Shown here: in pieces, positions 34,508 to 45,109 of the stretch
Position numbering within the stretch: the first letter of the stretch is position 1
How the letters are laid out: each line of letters opens with the position of its first letter
From: Rhizopus arrhizus
Lineage: Eukaryota > Mucoromycota > Mucoromycetes > Mucorales > Rhizopodaceae
Assembly: GCA_024220505.1 (NCBI GenBank)
Contig: JAKZZE010000002.1
Span: forward strand, 868,001-932,000
Direction: 5' to 3'
Length of the DNA stretch: 64,000 nt
Program-made: the position numbers and the translations under genes
The notes under the pieces: model-generated
What the model saw: the letters and a program-made list of their open reading frames with translations, nothing else
What the model was told of the DNA's origin: nothing
Database searches by the model: none

Positions 34508-36164
34508 CAGTAGGTGGAAAAATGGTCCGGATGTTTTTAAATTATTCACAAATATCGCTATAGCTTTACCAAATCTCAATCAAAATGAACAAGACAAACA
34601 TTATTTTGAAGAGAAAACATTACTTTATTTTTAGTGAAAATTTGATATGTCACACAAAAGTTCAAAGGGAGCTACAAATAATCAAATATTTCAGCAACAT
34701 CCGGACCATTTTTCAGGGTGCTTCATAATATCTGCTAGTAATCCGTATATCCCCCTTTTGCTTGAATAACAGTATTGATTCTATCCGCTATACTGTCTAT
34801 ATGCTTTCTGCAATCAACTTTTGTAAACCTCGCCCATTGTTCTTCAATTCGATCCCATAGTTCATGAACGCCTACAGCTCTGGTTTCATACGCACTTAAC
34901 CTTAGCTTCAGGTGATGCCAAATGTATTCAATCGGGTTTAGATCAGGACTCTGAGCAGGCCAACTGTAAATGGACTTGCTGTCGAAGTTGTTTTCTTCAA
35001 ACCAAGCTTTTGCGACCTTCGACGTATGTTTCGGATCGTTATCCTGCTGGAAGTAGATGTTTTTAGGGTCATAATTGTAGTAATTTAGGGTGTCCATTAG
35101 AGTTGTGTCCAGTATATGTACATAATCCTCTTTCTTCATTGTTTCATCATAGATACGACAAGCATACCCAGGACCATTGTATGTAATACAGTCCCACATC
35201 ATAACGCTGCCTCCACCTCCTTTTACTGTTAAGTCAAGATGGTGGAATCGAAGCTTATCATCTACTCTCTTCCAGTAGTACTTCACACCGTCTGATCCCC
35301 AAACGTTTACCTTAGTCTTGTCAGAGAATACCATACGACGCCAATCATCTTTTGTCCAATCCTTGTGGGCGTTGGCCCATGCAAGTTGCTTTTTCATATG
35401 AATAGCCTTTAAAAACGGCTTGTGCTTCATAATACGGGCCTGGAATCCCATCGATTTTAAAAGTTTTAAGCAAGCAGAGTAGCCAATTGCGCATCCAACG
35501 TCATATAAATATCGTTGTACACCCTTCCCCGTCTTTAATTTACCAGTTATGACTGACCGTCTGATGTAGGACTTAGTTGTAGCAGTAATTTCGGACTTGC
35601 GGCCTGATTTAAGGGGCCCCATGTTAGGAAACCACCTTCGCTTATAGTCGCTGATGGTGCTTTTCTTGACTCCAGGCACTCGTTTTATGATGGATGAGTA
35701 AGAATGACCAGATTTGAGTAAGGACTTGATGTTATCTTGTACATCCAAAGGCAAAAAGCGAACCATATTTGTATAAAACAGCAATAATAACGAAAGAAGA
35801 GGACGTGCTAAATCAACAAAAAAAGGTAGATATTTATAATTTTTTTTTGATTATTAATACGAATCTAATGTATTATTAATCATCTGAGACAAAAGTGACG
35901 GCTTCTGAGTCAGCAGCATTGAATAATCTGGGTAATTAAAATTCTATAGGGCACCCTGAAAAATGGTCCGGATGTTGCTGAAATATTTGATTATTTGTAG
36001 CTCCCTTTGAACTTTTGTGTGACATATCAAATTTTCACTAAAAATAAAGTAATGTTTTCTCTTCAAAATAATGTTTGTCTTGTTCATTTTGATTGAGATT
36101 TGGTAAAGCTATAGCGATATTTGTGAATAATTTAAAAACATCCGGACCATTTTTCCACCTACTG
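34508..36164 (-). mobile_element. Tc1/mariner element, DD37E family, copy 2 (palindrome centre)
   Basis: 1,657 bp, TA-flanked, with 214-bp perfect terminal repeats (34508-34721 and 35951-36164). It differs from the copy at 24847-26502 by a few bases. One substitution (A to C near base 57 of the terminal repeat) is shared by both of its own ends but by neither end of copy 1. It is bounded by mirror-image flanks. Confidence 0.93.
34735..35766 (-). CDS. Tc1/mariner transposase, DD37E (copy 2)
   Basis: An intact frame of about 343 aa from the ATG at 35766. It is identical in translation to the copy at 25074-26105 except one residue (RYLYDVG here, RYLCDVG there). The catalytic motifs VFSDKTKVN, FQQDNDPKHTSK and NPIEYIW are all present, with 37 residues between the second Asp and the Glu. 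Both copies being intact points to recent activity of this family. Confidence 0.9.
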   Translation of the reverse strand: MVRFLPLDVQDNIKSLLKSGHSYSSIIKRVPGVKKSTISDYKRRWFPNMGPLKSGRKSEITATTKSYIRRSVITGKLKTGKGVQRYLYDVGCAIGYSACLKLLKSMGFQARIMKHKPFLKAIHMKKQLAWANAHKDWTKDDWRRMVFSDKTKVNVWGSDGVKYYWKRVDDKLRFHHLDLTVKGGGGSVMMWDCITYNGPGYACRIYDETMKKEDYVHILDTTLMDTLNYYNYDPKNIYFQQDNDPKHTSKVAKAWFEENNFDSKSIYSWPAQSPDLNPIEYIWHHLKLRLSAYETRAVGVHELWDRIEEQWARFTKVDCRKHIDSIADRINTVIQAKGGYTDY

Positions 36165-37228
36165 TAGTCCCTGGATTTAATATAATTTAACCGTGTAATT
36201 ACGCAGCATCTTATCCTTGATGAAGATTATCCGAATTAACCTGTAGCCTATCTATTGGATATATTTTACATGTAGCTTATTAATACTGTTTTCATATCGA
36301 GTTATGAATGATGGATACATCAGTCAGTTGAAATTGCGCGCATGTCGAATCTGCAATGGTGCAATTTCTTAATGGGGTGTCGCAATGTAGCAATAAAACA
36401 CTTACATGTAAACAATATTATAATAATAGAAGAAAGAGTAGAAAAAAATATAAAAAATCTGCAATTAAGTCACAGTTTTGTGGCTATATTATGTCACTTA
36501 TAAACGCCGTCAAAACTGGTCGCATGTACCGTCGGACTTTGAGGGCTAATTATTACTGATACATTGGATTTACTACAATACTTGTACTACCATAGAGTTA
36601 CCTAGAGTTTGCTCTTTCGAATGGCGTATACTACATTGCTATACTCTAAGAAATGAAGTAGATCGCGACGTGTATAGGCAAAATATGAAAACATGCGACC
36701 AGTTTTGACGGCAACTGTAATGACTACACACGTTGCACCAAATTCTCACGTTACAATGTCACCTCATACACAGCTTCAACTTCAGGAAAAGAAACTTGTT
36801 TGCTACAACTGCCAAGAAACTGGTCGTCGGGTGTCACAATGCGAAAACCCGTGCAAACTTTGTGAAAGCCCAGACTGTTTTAATCGCAAGATTAAATAAA
36901 AAATTAAACAAAAAAACAATAGCAGCAATATAAAATTAAAATCCTTCTTTATTGCAGATTTCTTTATATTGCGAAAGGGCCTCGCTTTATGGACAAAAAG
37001 CTGGCATCTATTTATATTTCTTGTGAGCGTAGATATAAAAGATATAGACTCGGTCACGATGTCGTGCTGAAGAACCAATGATTAAGCTAAAGCTTGTCGA
37101 CGTTCTAATATATGCATCTGAAGTTGAACAATAGAAATAATAACCAGTCAATTAACTTTGATCTAATTACTTTTGGGGTTGACAATTGATTAGACTCTCT
37201 AGGATGACAGATATTGTTCTAAATTTGG
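36165..37228 (-). repeat. Right arm of a 1.07-kb inverted repeat
   Basis: Mirror of 33435-34507 around the Tc1 at 34508-36164. It ends at AAATTTGG (37228). It holds the mirror zinc-knuckle ORF (36693-36899, plus strand) and 158 bp of family A LTR (36165-36322). The rest of that LTR is absent on both sides. Confidence 0.92.
36693..36899 (+). pseudogene. Gag-like zinc-knuckle fragment (right arm)
   Basis: Identical in translation to the left-arm copy at 33773-33979, including the Arg in place of the knuckle His. It exists because the arm was duplicated in inverse orientation. Confidence 0.5.
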
Positions 37229-37519
37229 AAAAATGTGGAATTGTTCAATCATAGTTTAATCTTTTATGTATCGTTATTTATTTTAATACAACTGATATCA
37301 TATAGAAAATAACTATGTTTACAACAATTAATAGTCTGTCCAACATCCTTTGTTCTGAATACACTTTTGTATACGTTGTGGCATACTTTCTATAGCTTTT
37401 TGACACTCTTGCGGCTTCATAAGGTCGTACCAAACCTTAGTCACACGTTCATAAAGCTCGTTCATGTCTTTTGGTGCAGTTTCGTAGTCATTAAGTCTCC
37501 TTTTCAACAATGACCACAT
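37229..37519 (-). pseudogene. Tc1 transposase C-terminal fragment
   Basis: The minus-strand frame MWSLLKRRLNDYETAPKDMN to CIQNKGCWTDY (37328-37519) is the last 63 residues of a Tc1 transposase, starting just after the catalytic IEN block. The element beginning at 37521 cuts it, and the missing upstream part is not on the far side of that element (39781). Confidence 0.75.
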
Positions 37520-37747
37520 ACAGTGGGTGGACTAATTGTCCCAGTGTTTCAATATTTTTTACTTTGGACACTGTAACTCGACCAATTCTTAGGCTATGTG
37601 GCTAGTTTCATGCTCATTAGAAAGGTCGCACGTCGTGCTACATAATATCAAAGAGCCGGTGTTCGGAGATTACACAGTCTGAGTTAATCAGCAATAGAAA
37701 AAAAACACCGCACTGGGACAATTTGTCCGCTTGAACGTAAATTTTAT

Positions 37748-39364
37748 TTAATAATGGGTATGTCCCCCTTTGGCATTAATAACTGCTTTACAACGATCCG
37801 GCATCCTATCTATATATTTTCTACACTCATCCACTGTAAAAGTATTCCATTCTTTTTCGATTCTTTCCCATAACTCATGCACTCCTTTAGCCTTAGTGTC
37901 ATATACACTCAGCTTGAGTTTAAGGTGACGCCATACATATTCAATAGGGTTTAAATCGGGACTTTGGGCTGGCCAGCTAAAGATATGGTCACTCTTGAAG
38001 TTATTATCCACAAATCATTGCTTAGCAAGCTTCGAAGTGTGCTTGGGATCCTTATCTTGTTGAAAATAGATATCCTCAGGAGTGTATCCATAGTACTTTA
38101 GGCTGTCCATAAGTGTAGTTTCCAAGATATTTACATAATCCACAGCTTTCATAGTTCCATCATGTATCCAACAAGCATACCCAGGGCCATCATAAGTAAT
38201 ACAACCCCATACCATGGCACGTCCTTGGCCGCCTTTAACTGTAAGGTCTAAGTGATGAGGCTGCAATACATCGTCTGGTCGACTCCAGTAATACTTGTTG
38301 TAGAACAGCGTCTGATCATAACGGACATTGAATAATCACAACTAAAAGAAGTATATTAAAATTGATAAAAGATAATAATTTAAATCTTTATTAAGTAAAA
38401 TATATTCTTCTTCTTTTTATATGAAACTATCACAATTAGATTCATTCTATAAAGTAAACATGAAAAATAAATAAATCATGACCTTTACTATTCATCATTT
38501 CTGTGAATGGATAATAATGGATCAGGTACCTAGTCAACTTTGATCTGACTGGAGGCATTTCATATAAATATATCTTTCCTCTCAATGAAGACGAGACAAT
38601 TCTCCCAGATCAGTTAAAGAACAATAAGATCTACAAAAACAACGAATTAAAAATTTTCATAATCGATTCAGTGATCATTCTTCAATCAAACATGTCAATT
38701 ATTGGATCTACACTCATAACTACTCATTTACCCGCCAACTGATAGAAGAATATAAATAGTAGACTTTGTAATGATTTCTTTTTAAGAATTAAAATTGTCT
38801 TAAATAAAGTTCAGTCTCAAAAAGTATTCTTTGGTTTTTATCGCTACCTTTAAATTACTTTACCAGAACATAACAATACTTGCAACCGTCTGATCCGAAA
38901 GCATTGACTTTAGTCTCATCACTAAACACCATACGCCTCCAGTCTTCGGTTGTCTAGACTTTGTGGGCCATAGCCCATGCTAAACGTCGCTCCTTGTACT
39001 GTTTACTGAGCAGAGGCTTCTTTGCTTTGATTTTAGCTCTGAAGTTCATACTTTTAAGAAGCTTCAAGTCTCAAAAATAACTAATAGCATAACCCAAACC
39101 ATTCAGAAATTGATGTACTACTTTGGCTGTCTTGAATTCATCCTTTATTACTTGTCTACGAATGTATGACTTGGTAGTTTCACCAATAGTTGCTCTTCCA
39201 CCAGGGGCTGCCTTCATTCGATTTGGAAAAAACGTGTTCGCATACCTACCTAAAGTTGACTTTTTCAATCTGGGAATGCGTTCCATAACTTGTTCATATG
39301 TCATATTACTAACCAAAAGCATTTGGGTTTGTTTTTGAACAGAGTTGCTGATAGTAGGAGTCAT
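37748..39364 (-). pseudogene. Tc1-3 transposase, DD37E, with three stops
   Basis: It starts MTPTISNSVQKQTQMLLVSN and ends NAKGGHTHY. Stops are TGA after AISYF, TAG after MAHKV and TGA after KLAKQ. By comparison with the intact relative at 25074-26105, the last two stand where Trp (TGG) is expected. The catalytic residues are VFSDETKVN, YFQQDKDPKHTSK and NPIEYVW with 37-residue spacing. A solo LTR interrupts it after FGSDGCK. Confidence 0.85.
38296..38875 (+). repeat. 580-bp solo LTR inside Tc1-3
   Basis: It begins TGTTGTAGAACAGCG and ends AGAACATAACA, flanked by ATACT at 38291-38295 and 38876-38880. It carries a TATAAATA box and an AATAAAG signal near its 3' side. No matching internal element is present. 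Confidence 0.88.
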
Positions 39365-39780
39365 TTGATGCTGGAAAAGTCGTAAGAAGTGCAGTATAGA
39401 AAGAGACTAAGAATATTGTAAAAAAAAACGAATAACGTAAAGCTATTTATACTTTACATTAAAGATATGAGTCATAGATTATCATAGATAAGACTGGTAT
39501 GTAAGTTTCGGTGATTTCTAATTGATAAAAAGGCGATGTTTAAAACACATTGTAAAATAAGCAGGTAGCGGAAAAATTGTCCCAGTGCAGTGTTTTTTTT
39601 TCTATTGCTGATTAACTCAGACTGTGTAATCTCCGAACACCGGCTCTTTGATATTATGTAGCACGAAGTGCAACCTTTCTAATGAGCATAAAACTAGTCA
39701 CATAGCCTAAGAATTGGTCGAGTTACAGTGTCAAACGTAAAAAATGTTGAAACACTGGGACAATTAGTCCACCCACTGTA

Positions 39781-39913
39781 TATCAAAGAATGCAGACGGT
39801 CTCAGCTACGAACTTCAGAGAATGGTTGGGAAAAAGATGATGATCACCACAGCGAACATAAGAGACTTATACAAGAAACAAGAAAAAGAAACTCAAGATT
39901 AAAGAGGGGGTAG
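39781..39913 (+). pseudogene. Tail of a retroelement frame with polypurine tract
   Basis: An open frame, rich in Lys and Arg (HKRLIQETRKRNSRLKRG), ends in TAG at 39911-39913. The last bases, AAAGAGGGGGTAG, form a polypurine tract directly before an LTR with TG...CA ends. This is the 3' end of an LTR retrotransposon whose upstream part is gone. Confidence 0.55.
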
Positions 39914-40602
39914 TGTAAGAGTCCGCATACATTACCAATAATGGCAATTACTATATATGTCAAGTTCTCGTGTTTATTAATGACAATTCTGTAAAACAAA
40001 TAGAAGACAGTTCTTTTTCCATTGTGAGATTGTTAGACTTTCCGGTTTAAGTAGGTTTGATATAAGTTTTTGGGACAAAGTTTTGGTAATTGAATAAAGT
40101 AATATCCAAAAAGAGTAGATAATTTGAGTTGTAAGTTCGCTTGAGTAGAGTGACCACCAGATCTTGTTAAGTAGATCATTCTGAATTGAATAAAAGTAAA
40201 ATAAAAAGATGAAAGATAAAAGATAAAATAAAAAAGAGATTACAATGAAGTATATGATTCAAGGGATTATTAGTTCTTCCTATTTATAAAATAAAAGAAG
40301 TATTTTGTTTCAAAGGAGATTTATTTGGATAAGGTAAGATACTAATAATAATAATAATGCTTGATAAATTGTTGATATTTATATGTTTTTGGTTTTTTGA
40401 TTTTGTGATGTTTTTAGATTTTGTGTTTTCCTTTGAATTGTGAATTTTGTTGAGTTTTTCAATTTCATTGAGTTTATCAAAAATATTGAGGACATGAACT
40501 TAGTTCAGGTCCGAACTTTCTTCGTCAAGTGGTACAGTTTGATTAAAAGAATTTCTATTTTCGTCACACCATATATAACTTTTCCCTATTGAGCCTCTTA
40601 CA
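39914..40602 (+). repeat. LTR (family D)
   Basis: 689 bp from TGTAAGAG to CTCTTACA, with an 8-bp terminal inverted repeat. A TATATAA box lies near the right end. It contains the recurring motif GTGACCACCAGATCTT at about 40150, also present at about 40761, 51186 and 51538, followed each time by a fragment like TTACAATGAAG...TTCAAGGGA. Confidence 0.65.
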
Positions 40603-41176
40603 CTTATTACCATTTTCGTTATACCACGGTCGTTGTGCTGTAATTTTTTGTTGCTTCAATGGCTTGTAAGAGTTAACGGTTTTGAAATAGAGTAAAGTTG
40701 ATGAAAATGGATAAAAAAAATAAGAGTTGGGTAGAGTATTGATATTAGGTTCGCTTGTAAGTGACCACCAGATCTTGTTAAGTAGATCAAGCTTGTTTGT
40801 AATAAAGTAACTTGATAAGAGTTTTAAGAATGTTTACAATGAAGATAATTGACTTCAAGGGACTTGTCTTGCTTGTGTTTTAAGAGTGTTATACCAAAAG
40901 ATTCAGGGATAAAGATACTTGATTTATTGGATAAAATATATTTAAGATAAGTAAAGTTAAAATATATAAGTCAAGAGAAGTAAGTCAAGATAAGTGAAGT
41001 AAAATAAAAATAAAAGCTTGTCTATTTTATAGACAAAAGAAAATAAAGTTTGATTTTTGAAGTAAGCTTTTCTTTTTGAAATAAGCTTTACTTTTTGAAA
41101 TAAGGTTTGATTTTTGAAATAAGGTTCGATTTTTGAAATAAAGTTCAAATATTGAACAAGGTTCAATATGGGGTAC
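40603..41176. repeat. AT-rich repeat region related to LTR D
   Basis: No gene is seen. It holds a second diverged copy of the LTR D motif block (GTGACCACCAGATCTTGTTA at about 40761 and CTTCAAGGGACTTG at about 40853). It also has short tandem runs such as TTTTTGAAATAAG repeated at 41040-41160. Confidence 0.5.
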
Positions 41177-41971
41177 TCACAAGGCGCAATCATCATAACT
41201 TGCTTCGTCACAGATGCCCGCCCCAACAGTTTGGTCGTCCTCGAGCATTGAGATCTTGCCCCATGTATCCAATTTTTTGATCTTTTTGTGTAGAGAACTG
41301 TGGACAGTATAGCCATTTAGCAAGAACCTTAGGGCCTCGTTTCTGGATGATGTATAAATTTGAATGCTTCTTTCATTTTTTCTGGGTTTTTCGAACTTGA
41401 TGTGGCTCCAATTCACAATTGTCGTTGCTAACCTGTTTAGTACACGTTCTTTGATATGTTCAATTTTTTCCTGATCCTTCTGGTGGAATTGTAACAGGTC
41501 AAATTCTTCCTTGATATTTTCTTCATAGAGGACAACAATGGGCTTCATGTCCGGTGTTTCCCAAGACCAGTTTTCAAGTTCGGTAAGTATTTCTTCATTG
41601 TAATTTACTCCATATTCAATAGGTACTTCATTATTCGCTGGGTTCGCTATCATGTTTACGAACTCTTCTTTGTCCACTTCTTGTTGGATCTTTAGTACCA
41701 GCTTATCAATGTAGTCCTTCTTAGTTGCAGTTTCTTCTTCAATGAGGAATTCAAAGTCTTTTAGACCTTCTTCATTCTCCATATAGTTAATATATAGCTC
41801 CAGACCTTCCCTTAGGCCGTTTGTTCCCTTTGCCACATATAGTGGTTTGAAGTAATCTTGCAATAACCATTTGATATGCCCAGAAGCATTCCCATTACCT
41901 ACTTGGATGTCTTTGGCCATTTTTTCAACAGTAATTTTTGCATGTTCTTTGAGATATTGAGTTTGATCCAT
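41177..41971 (-). CDS. Unrecognised 264-aa protein, possibly retroelement-encoded
   Basis: An open frame from the ATG at 41971 (MDQTQYLKEHAKITVEKMAK) to a stop at 41177. It is acidic, mostly helical in character, with no zinc knuckle, protease or polymerase motif. The 1.63-kb element at 42025 cuts its upstream region; the frame is open for 17 codons before the ATG. After undoing the inversion described in the findings, it lies on the same strand as and directly downstream of the integrase frame now at 46984-48199. It might therefore be an extra ORF of that element, or a host gene. I cannot decide. Confidence 0.4.
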   Translation of the reverse strand: MDQTQYLKEHAKITVEKMAKDIQVGNGNASGHIKWLLQDYFKPLYVAKGTNGLREGLELYINYMENEEGLKDFEFLIEEETATKKDYIDKLVLKIQQEVDKEEFVNMIANPANNEVPIEYGVNYNEEILTELENWSWETPDMKPIVVLYEENIKEEFDLLQFHQKDQEKIEHIKERVLNRLATTIVNWSHIKFEKPRKNERSIQIYTSSRNEALRFLLNGYTVHSSLHKKIKKLDTWGKISMLEDDQTVGAGICDEASYDDCAL

Positions 41972-43455
41972 GTCTTGATATTTATTTGCTTGATGATATT
42001 TTTTTTGATAATAACGTCGATATACAGTAGCGGACAAAACTGGTGCACAAAAATTAAAATCAACATTCTATCTCCGCCATATGTCTGCGACTTTTGTGGC
42101 ATATACCATCTGAAAGACAGTCCAAAATATACATTATGTTATGTAAACCGGAACTGTACCGGACATCCCCCAGGCATAAGGTCATTTTCAGTGATTTTTT
42201 GCATATTTCAATTTTCGCCAAAAATGTGGTGCTTGTCTAGCCTTCTTTCAATTTTCCCCATATCTCTCCCGTTTGCTTTCAGATTTCACCGCATATTAGT
42301 GAATTTTAGTAGCTCTTAAAAAATATATAAAACCGTAGTTATTTTGTATTTCCCATTGAATCCCCCCTTTTGTTTTTACCCTATTCACTATAACAAAGTA
42401 CTAGCCTTATATATTTAAGAAAATAAGCAACTGTAAAAACGAAACTCTGAGATCTCGAATACACTTAGTTCGTACGACAACAGATATTTCTAGAATAACA
42501 AGAATCTCTAAATGGACAATCAACAGGAGAAAGAGGGAAGAAAGAAACTTAATGTCTTGTGATCATGAAGGTCTCCCGCTTTTAGTCTGAAAAGTTACTA
42601 GCTCAATCACCAACCTAAAGCTTGGACAAGGTCCGTTACACACAGTTCCCGATGCTCAGCACATTTTGAGGACCTTAAGTTACAGTATTAGCAAATTGTC
42701 AGTCTGAAGGCACTGTAGGAAGCTAGATTTTGAGTCTGGAAGTAAGGAATCGAAGAATTTCATCAGCTGTATTAGCCGGAAAAAGCGATGAATGTGGTAT
42801 CACGACAAGCCATTGTATACAATAGAGGGCTGGAAGTCTGCTATCTTTAGCAATGAAACAAATATGAACATTATGGATGCAGATAGTATACACTAATATT
42901 GAAAGCAAGTCGAGCAACCTGAGCGATTTTTTCACGGTGATCAAACAATGAAGCATGCTGGCTGCTCTGTTATGTTTTAAGGCTGTATTAGATATTGAGG
43001 ACCGGAATATGTGTGTCAAGTATATGATGGTATAATGAACTCATAAATATACACATATATTTCGCTTACTTCATACCACAAAAGCCTAGCGTATAGTGGT
43101 CTAAAACGTCGTAATCTCTCGTTTCAGTATGACAATGACACAAGGCACAAGTCGACGCATGTCACAAACTCAATATTTGATAACAGCGCTTCTGTGCTAC
43201 AAGTTTAGCCGCCACTAATCCCGGCCTAGGCTAAATGAAAGATTTACCGTCCACATTTTTGCAAGCCTGTAGCGGAGCTAAAATCAAGCATATAGACATA
43301 AGCTATACATCATTCGAAAGCCCGGACAATTTACTCTCAGATGGTGTAACATTTATATCCAAAAAAGGCAATAGTCGGACATTAATGAAGCTAGAAGATA
43401 GACGCTATATAGCCCTGATTTGTATGGTTATCTATGAAAGTTTTATTTGTTTATT

Positions 43456-44782
43456 TTAAGCAGTGCGGAGCTTTTTCATGGTGGTACAAGATGTAGGAGC
43501 ATAATCTTCATCATATTCGTTATCGGAATCCTCATCTGAGATGAAAATAATTGGTTCCGTTTCCCCTTGATCACTAGTGCTATCCTCTAAGACGGTAGTC
43601 AGCAAAGATACCAGGGGACCTTGGTTGGCAATGCCTGCTCTAGTGAACGACACTTGCGAAAAGCAAGCAAGTATTGCCTTCCAGTGATCACCGGCATGTT
43701 TTCTACGCCATATAAACTCTACTAACTTCCATGGCATCATCGATGCTGTACGATGACGACTAGTCACTCCTCGTTTGATACCATTCCAGGTGCCTAGTAG
43801 CAGGTTGTTAGCATCGTCTAAGAATTCTATGATCAACACAAGTACGTACCTTCTATAGTATTAGTACAAGCACCTGTCTTCGGATCACGGAACGTCTTTG
43901 AGTGATTGACCGTTTCCACTATTAAGTTTCGGCTTGGATCACTGTCAATGCCTTTATAGCCTTTCCAGCAATCTACCATAACATGCGAGCCTGTCATCAA
44001 TGATTAGGTGCACTGATCATCTAGCATATACATATTCTAATCATTACCATCCTTTACGAATGTATCGATTATCAACTTCAAGGTATTTTGATTGCGGTTA
44101 GGCACCGTCAACAAGAACACCTTACGCTCGGGCGTACGCTCTACACCTCCAACAACCCAAACACCATCGACCCTCTTCCCCTTATTGTACTTTCGCTTCC
44201 CAAACTTGCTTTCGTCTATTTCAACGACAATTGGCTGCCCATCACTGTTAACTCCACCTAAGTATGACTTGTTAATCACATACTCTGATGTAAACAAAGC
44301 ATCACGTACCGACTTGAACATCTTCAATTCGAAGATCTGCCTCCATTACTTGGTATATGTCCGTAATAATGTTGCGGACAGTCGGTAGACTAAGACCAGT
44401 CATAGTAGATATTGTTCCGTTTGGAACTTGTAACAGAAAAAGGTACACTACTAAGAGTGTTTGATGAATAATGGACTTGCGACCTTGGAAAAAGGAGCCG
44501 TCCAAGTAAGAAATACGGCTACGACCGCACGCACAGTTCCTTGAGCCACATCGCCAAAAGAATCCATCTCGGCTGGACTGGTTCAAGCGCATTTCAGAGC
44601 CTTCTTTACACTTGCGTGTAGAAAAAAAAGCACCATTTTCCTTTAAATACCTTATACCAGTTGCCTTTAGTTACGTTCCCTCCCATTTAAAAACAAACTT
44701 ACTTCATAGTACAGTCAGCCGTCATAGTTCTTTCGGCAATATAAGCAAGAGTTGGCATGTTGTTAGCAGCGTTGGAAGACAT
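43456..44782 (-). pseudogene. Merlin transposase (ISXO2-like DDE), probably frameshifted
   Basis: The ATG at 44782 starts MSSNAANNMPTLAYIAERTM. An intron with donor GTAAGT follows near 44703. A Cys/Arg-rich segment comes next (FFWRCGSRNCACG), then LSLPTVRNIITDIYQ. The catalytic core reads VVEIDESKFGKRKYNKGK, VWVVGGVERTPERKVFL, HVMVDCWKGYKGID, VNHSKTFRDP and NTIEGTWNGIKRG, giving the D, D and E of ISXO2-type enzymes. Two introns are clear: 43991-44047 (57 bp) and 43794-43849 (56 bp, splitting the IEG motif). Near 44300-44330 the sense shifts frame with no credible intron, so this copy looks broken once. The acidic C-terminal tail ends in KKLRTA. Confidence 0.75.
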
Positions 44783-45035
44783 TAGATTTTGATGAAATGG
44801 AAAAAAAGATGAAGGAAAAAAAAAAAAAAAGAAAAAAGTATCTCTTTTTATATTTTCTTACAAGGTTTGTTATCATTCCGAGATCAGCCGATAGATAGGA
44901 AGCATCTCCGCAACGGAAGTTCGTTTTACCGTAGTGAGATGACAAAAGTTTTCCCGAAACTCTTGAGATTTTGAAAAAAAAAAATGCTAAGTAACTTAGA
45001 GTAAAAGTTAAGCAAAAAGTAGATGACAATGTATG

Positions 45036-45109
45036 AGCATCTGCAGGGAATCGAACCAACGACCTCCACATTTGAAAGCTATCGACGTAGCTATTTGACC
45101 AAGAATGCT
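45036..45109 (-). pseudogene. tRNA-like relic inside the Merlin element
   Basis: A 74-nt stretch with a B-box-like GGTTCGATTCC, ends AGCATTC and AGATGCT that mostly pair, and a loop CTTTCAA that would give anticodon UUC. The anticodon and T stems pair poorly. It is a decayed tRNA or a tRNA-derived element, not a working gene. Confidence 0.4.

Larger units (their letters stand above)
37521..39778 (-). mobile_element. Decayed DD37E Tc1/mariner element (Tc1-3)
   Basis: The ends are inverted repeats of roughly 220 bp beginning CAGTGGGTGGACTAATTGTC, flanked by TA (37519-37520 and 39779-39780). A solo LTR (38296-38875) lies in the transposase gene. The two outside flanks are unrelated: a Tc1 C-terminus on the left and the tail of a retroelement frame on the right. 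Confidence 0.88.

Noticed and set aside
33435..37228. The palindrome as a giant transposon with 1-kb terminal repeats
   Set aside because: The arms contain a half LTR ending exactly at a normal Tc1 end, and no target duplication flanks the whole. An inverted duplication explains it more simply.
44302..44327. A 25-bp intron (GTACGTG to CATCAG) to rescue the Merlin frame
   Set aside because: It is far shorter than any other intron in the window (about 45-80 bp). A frameshift is more likely.
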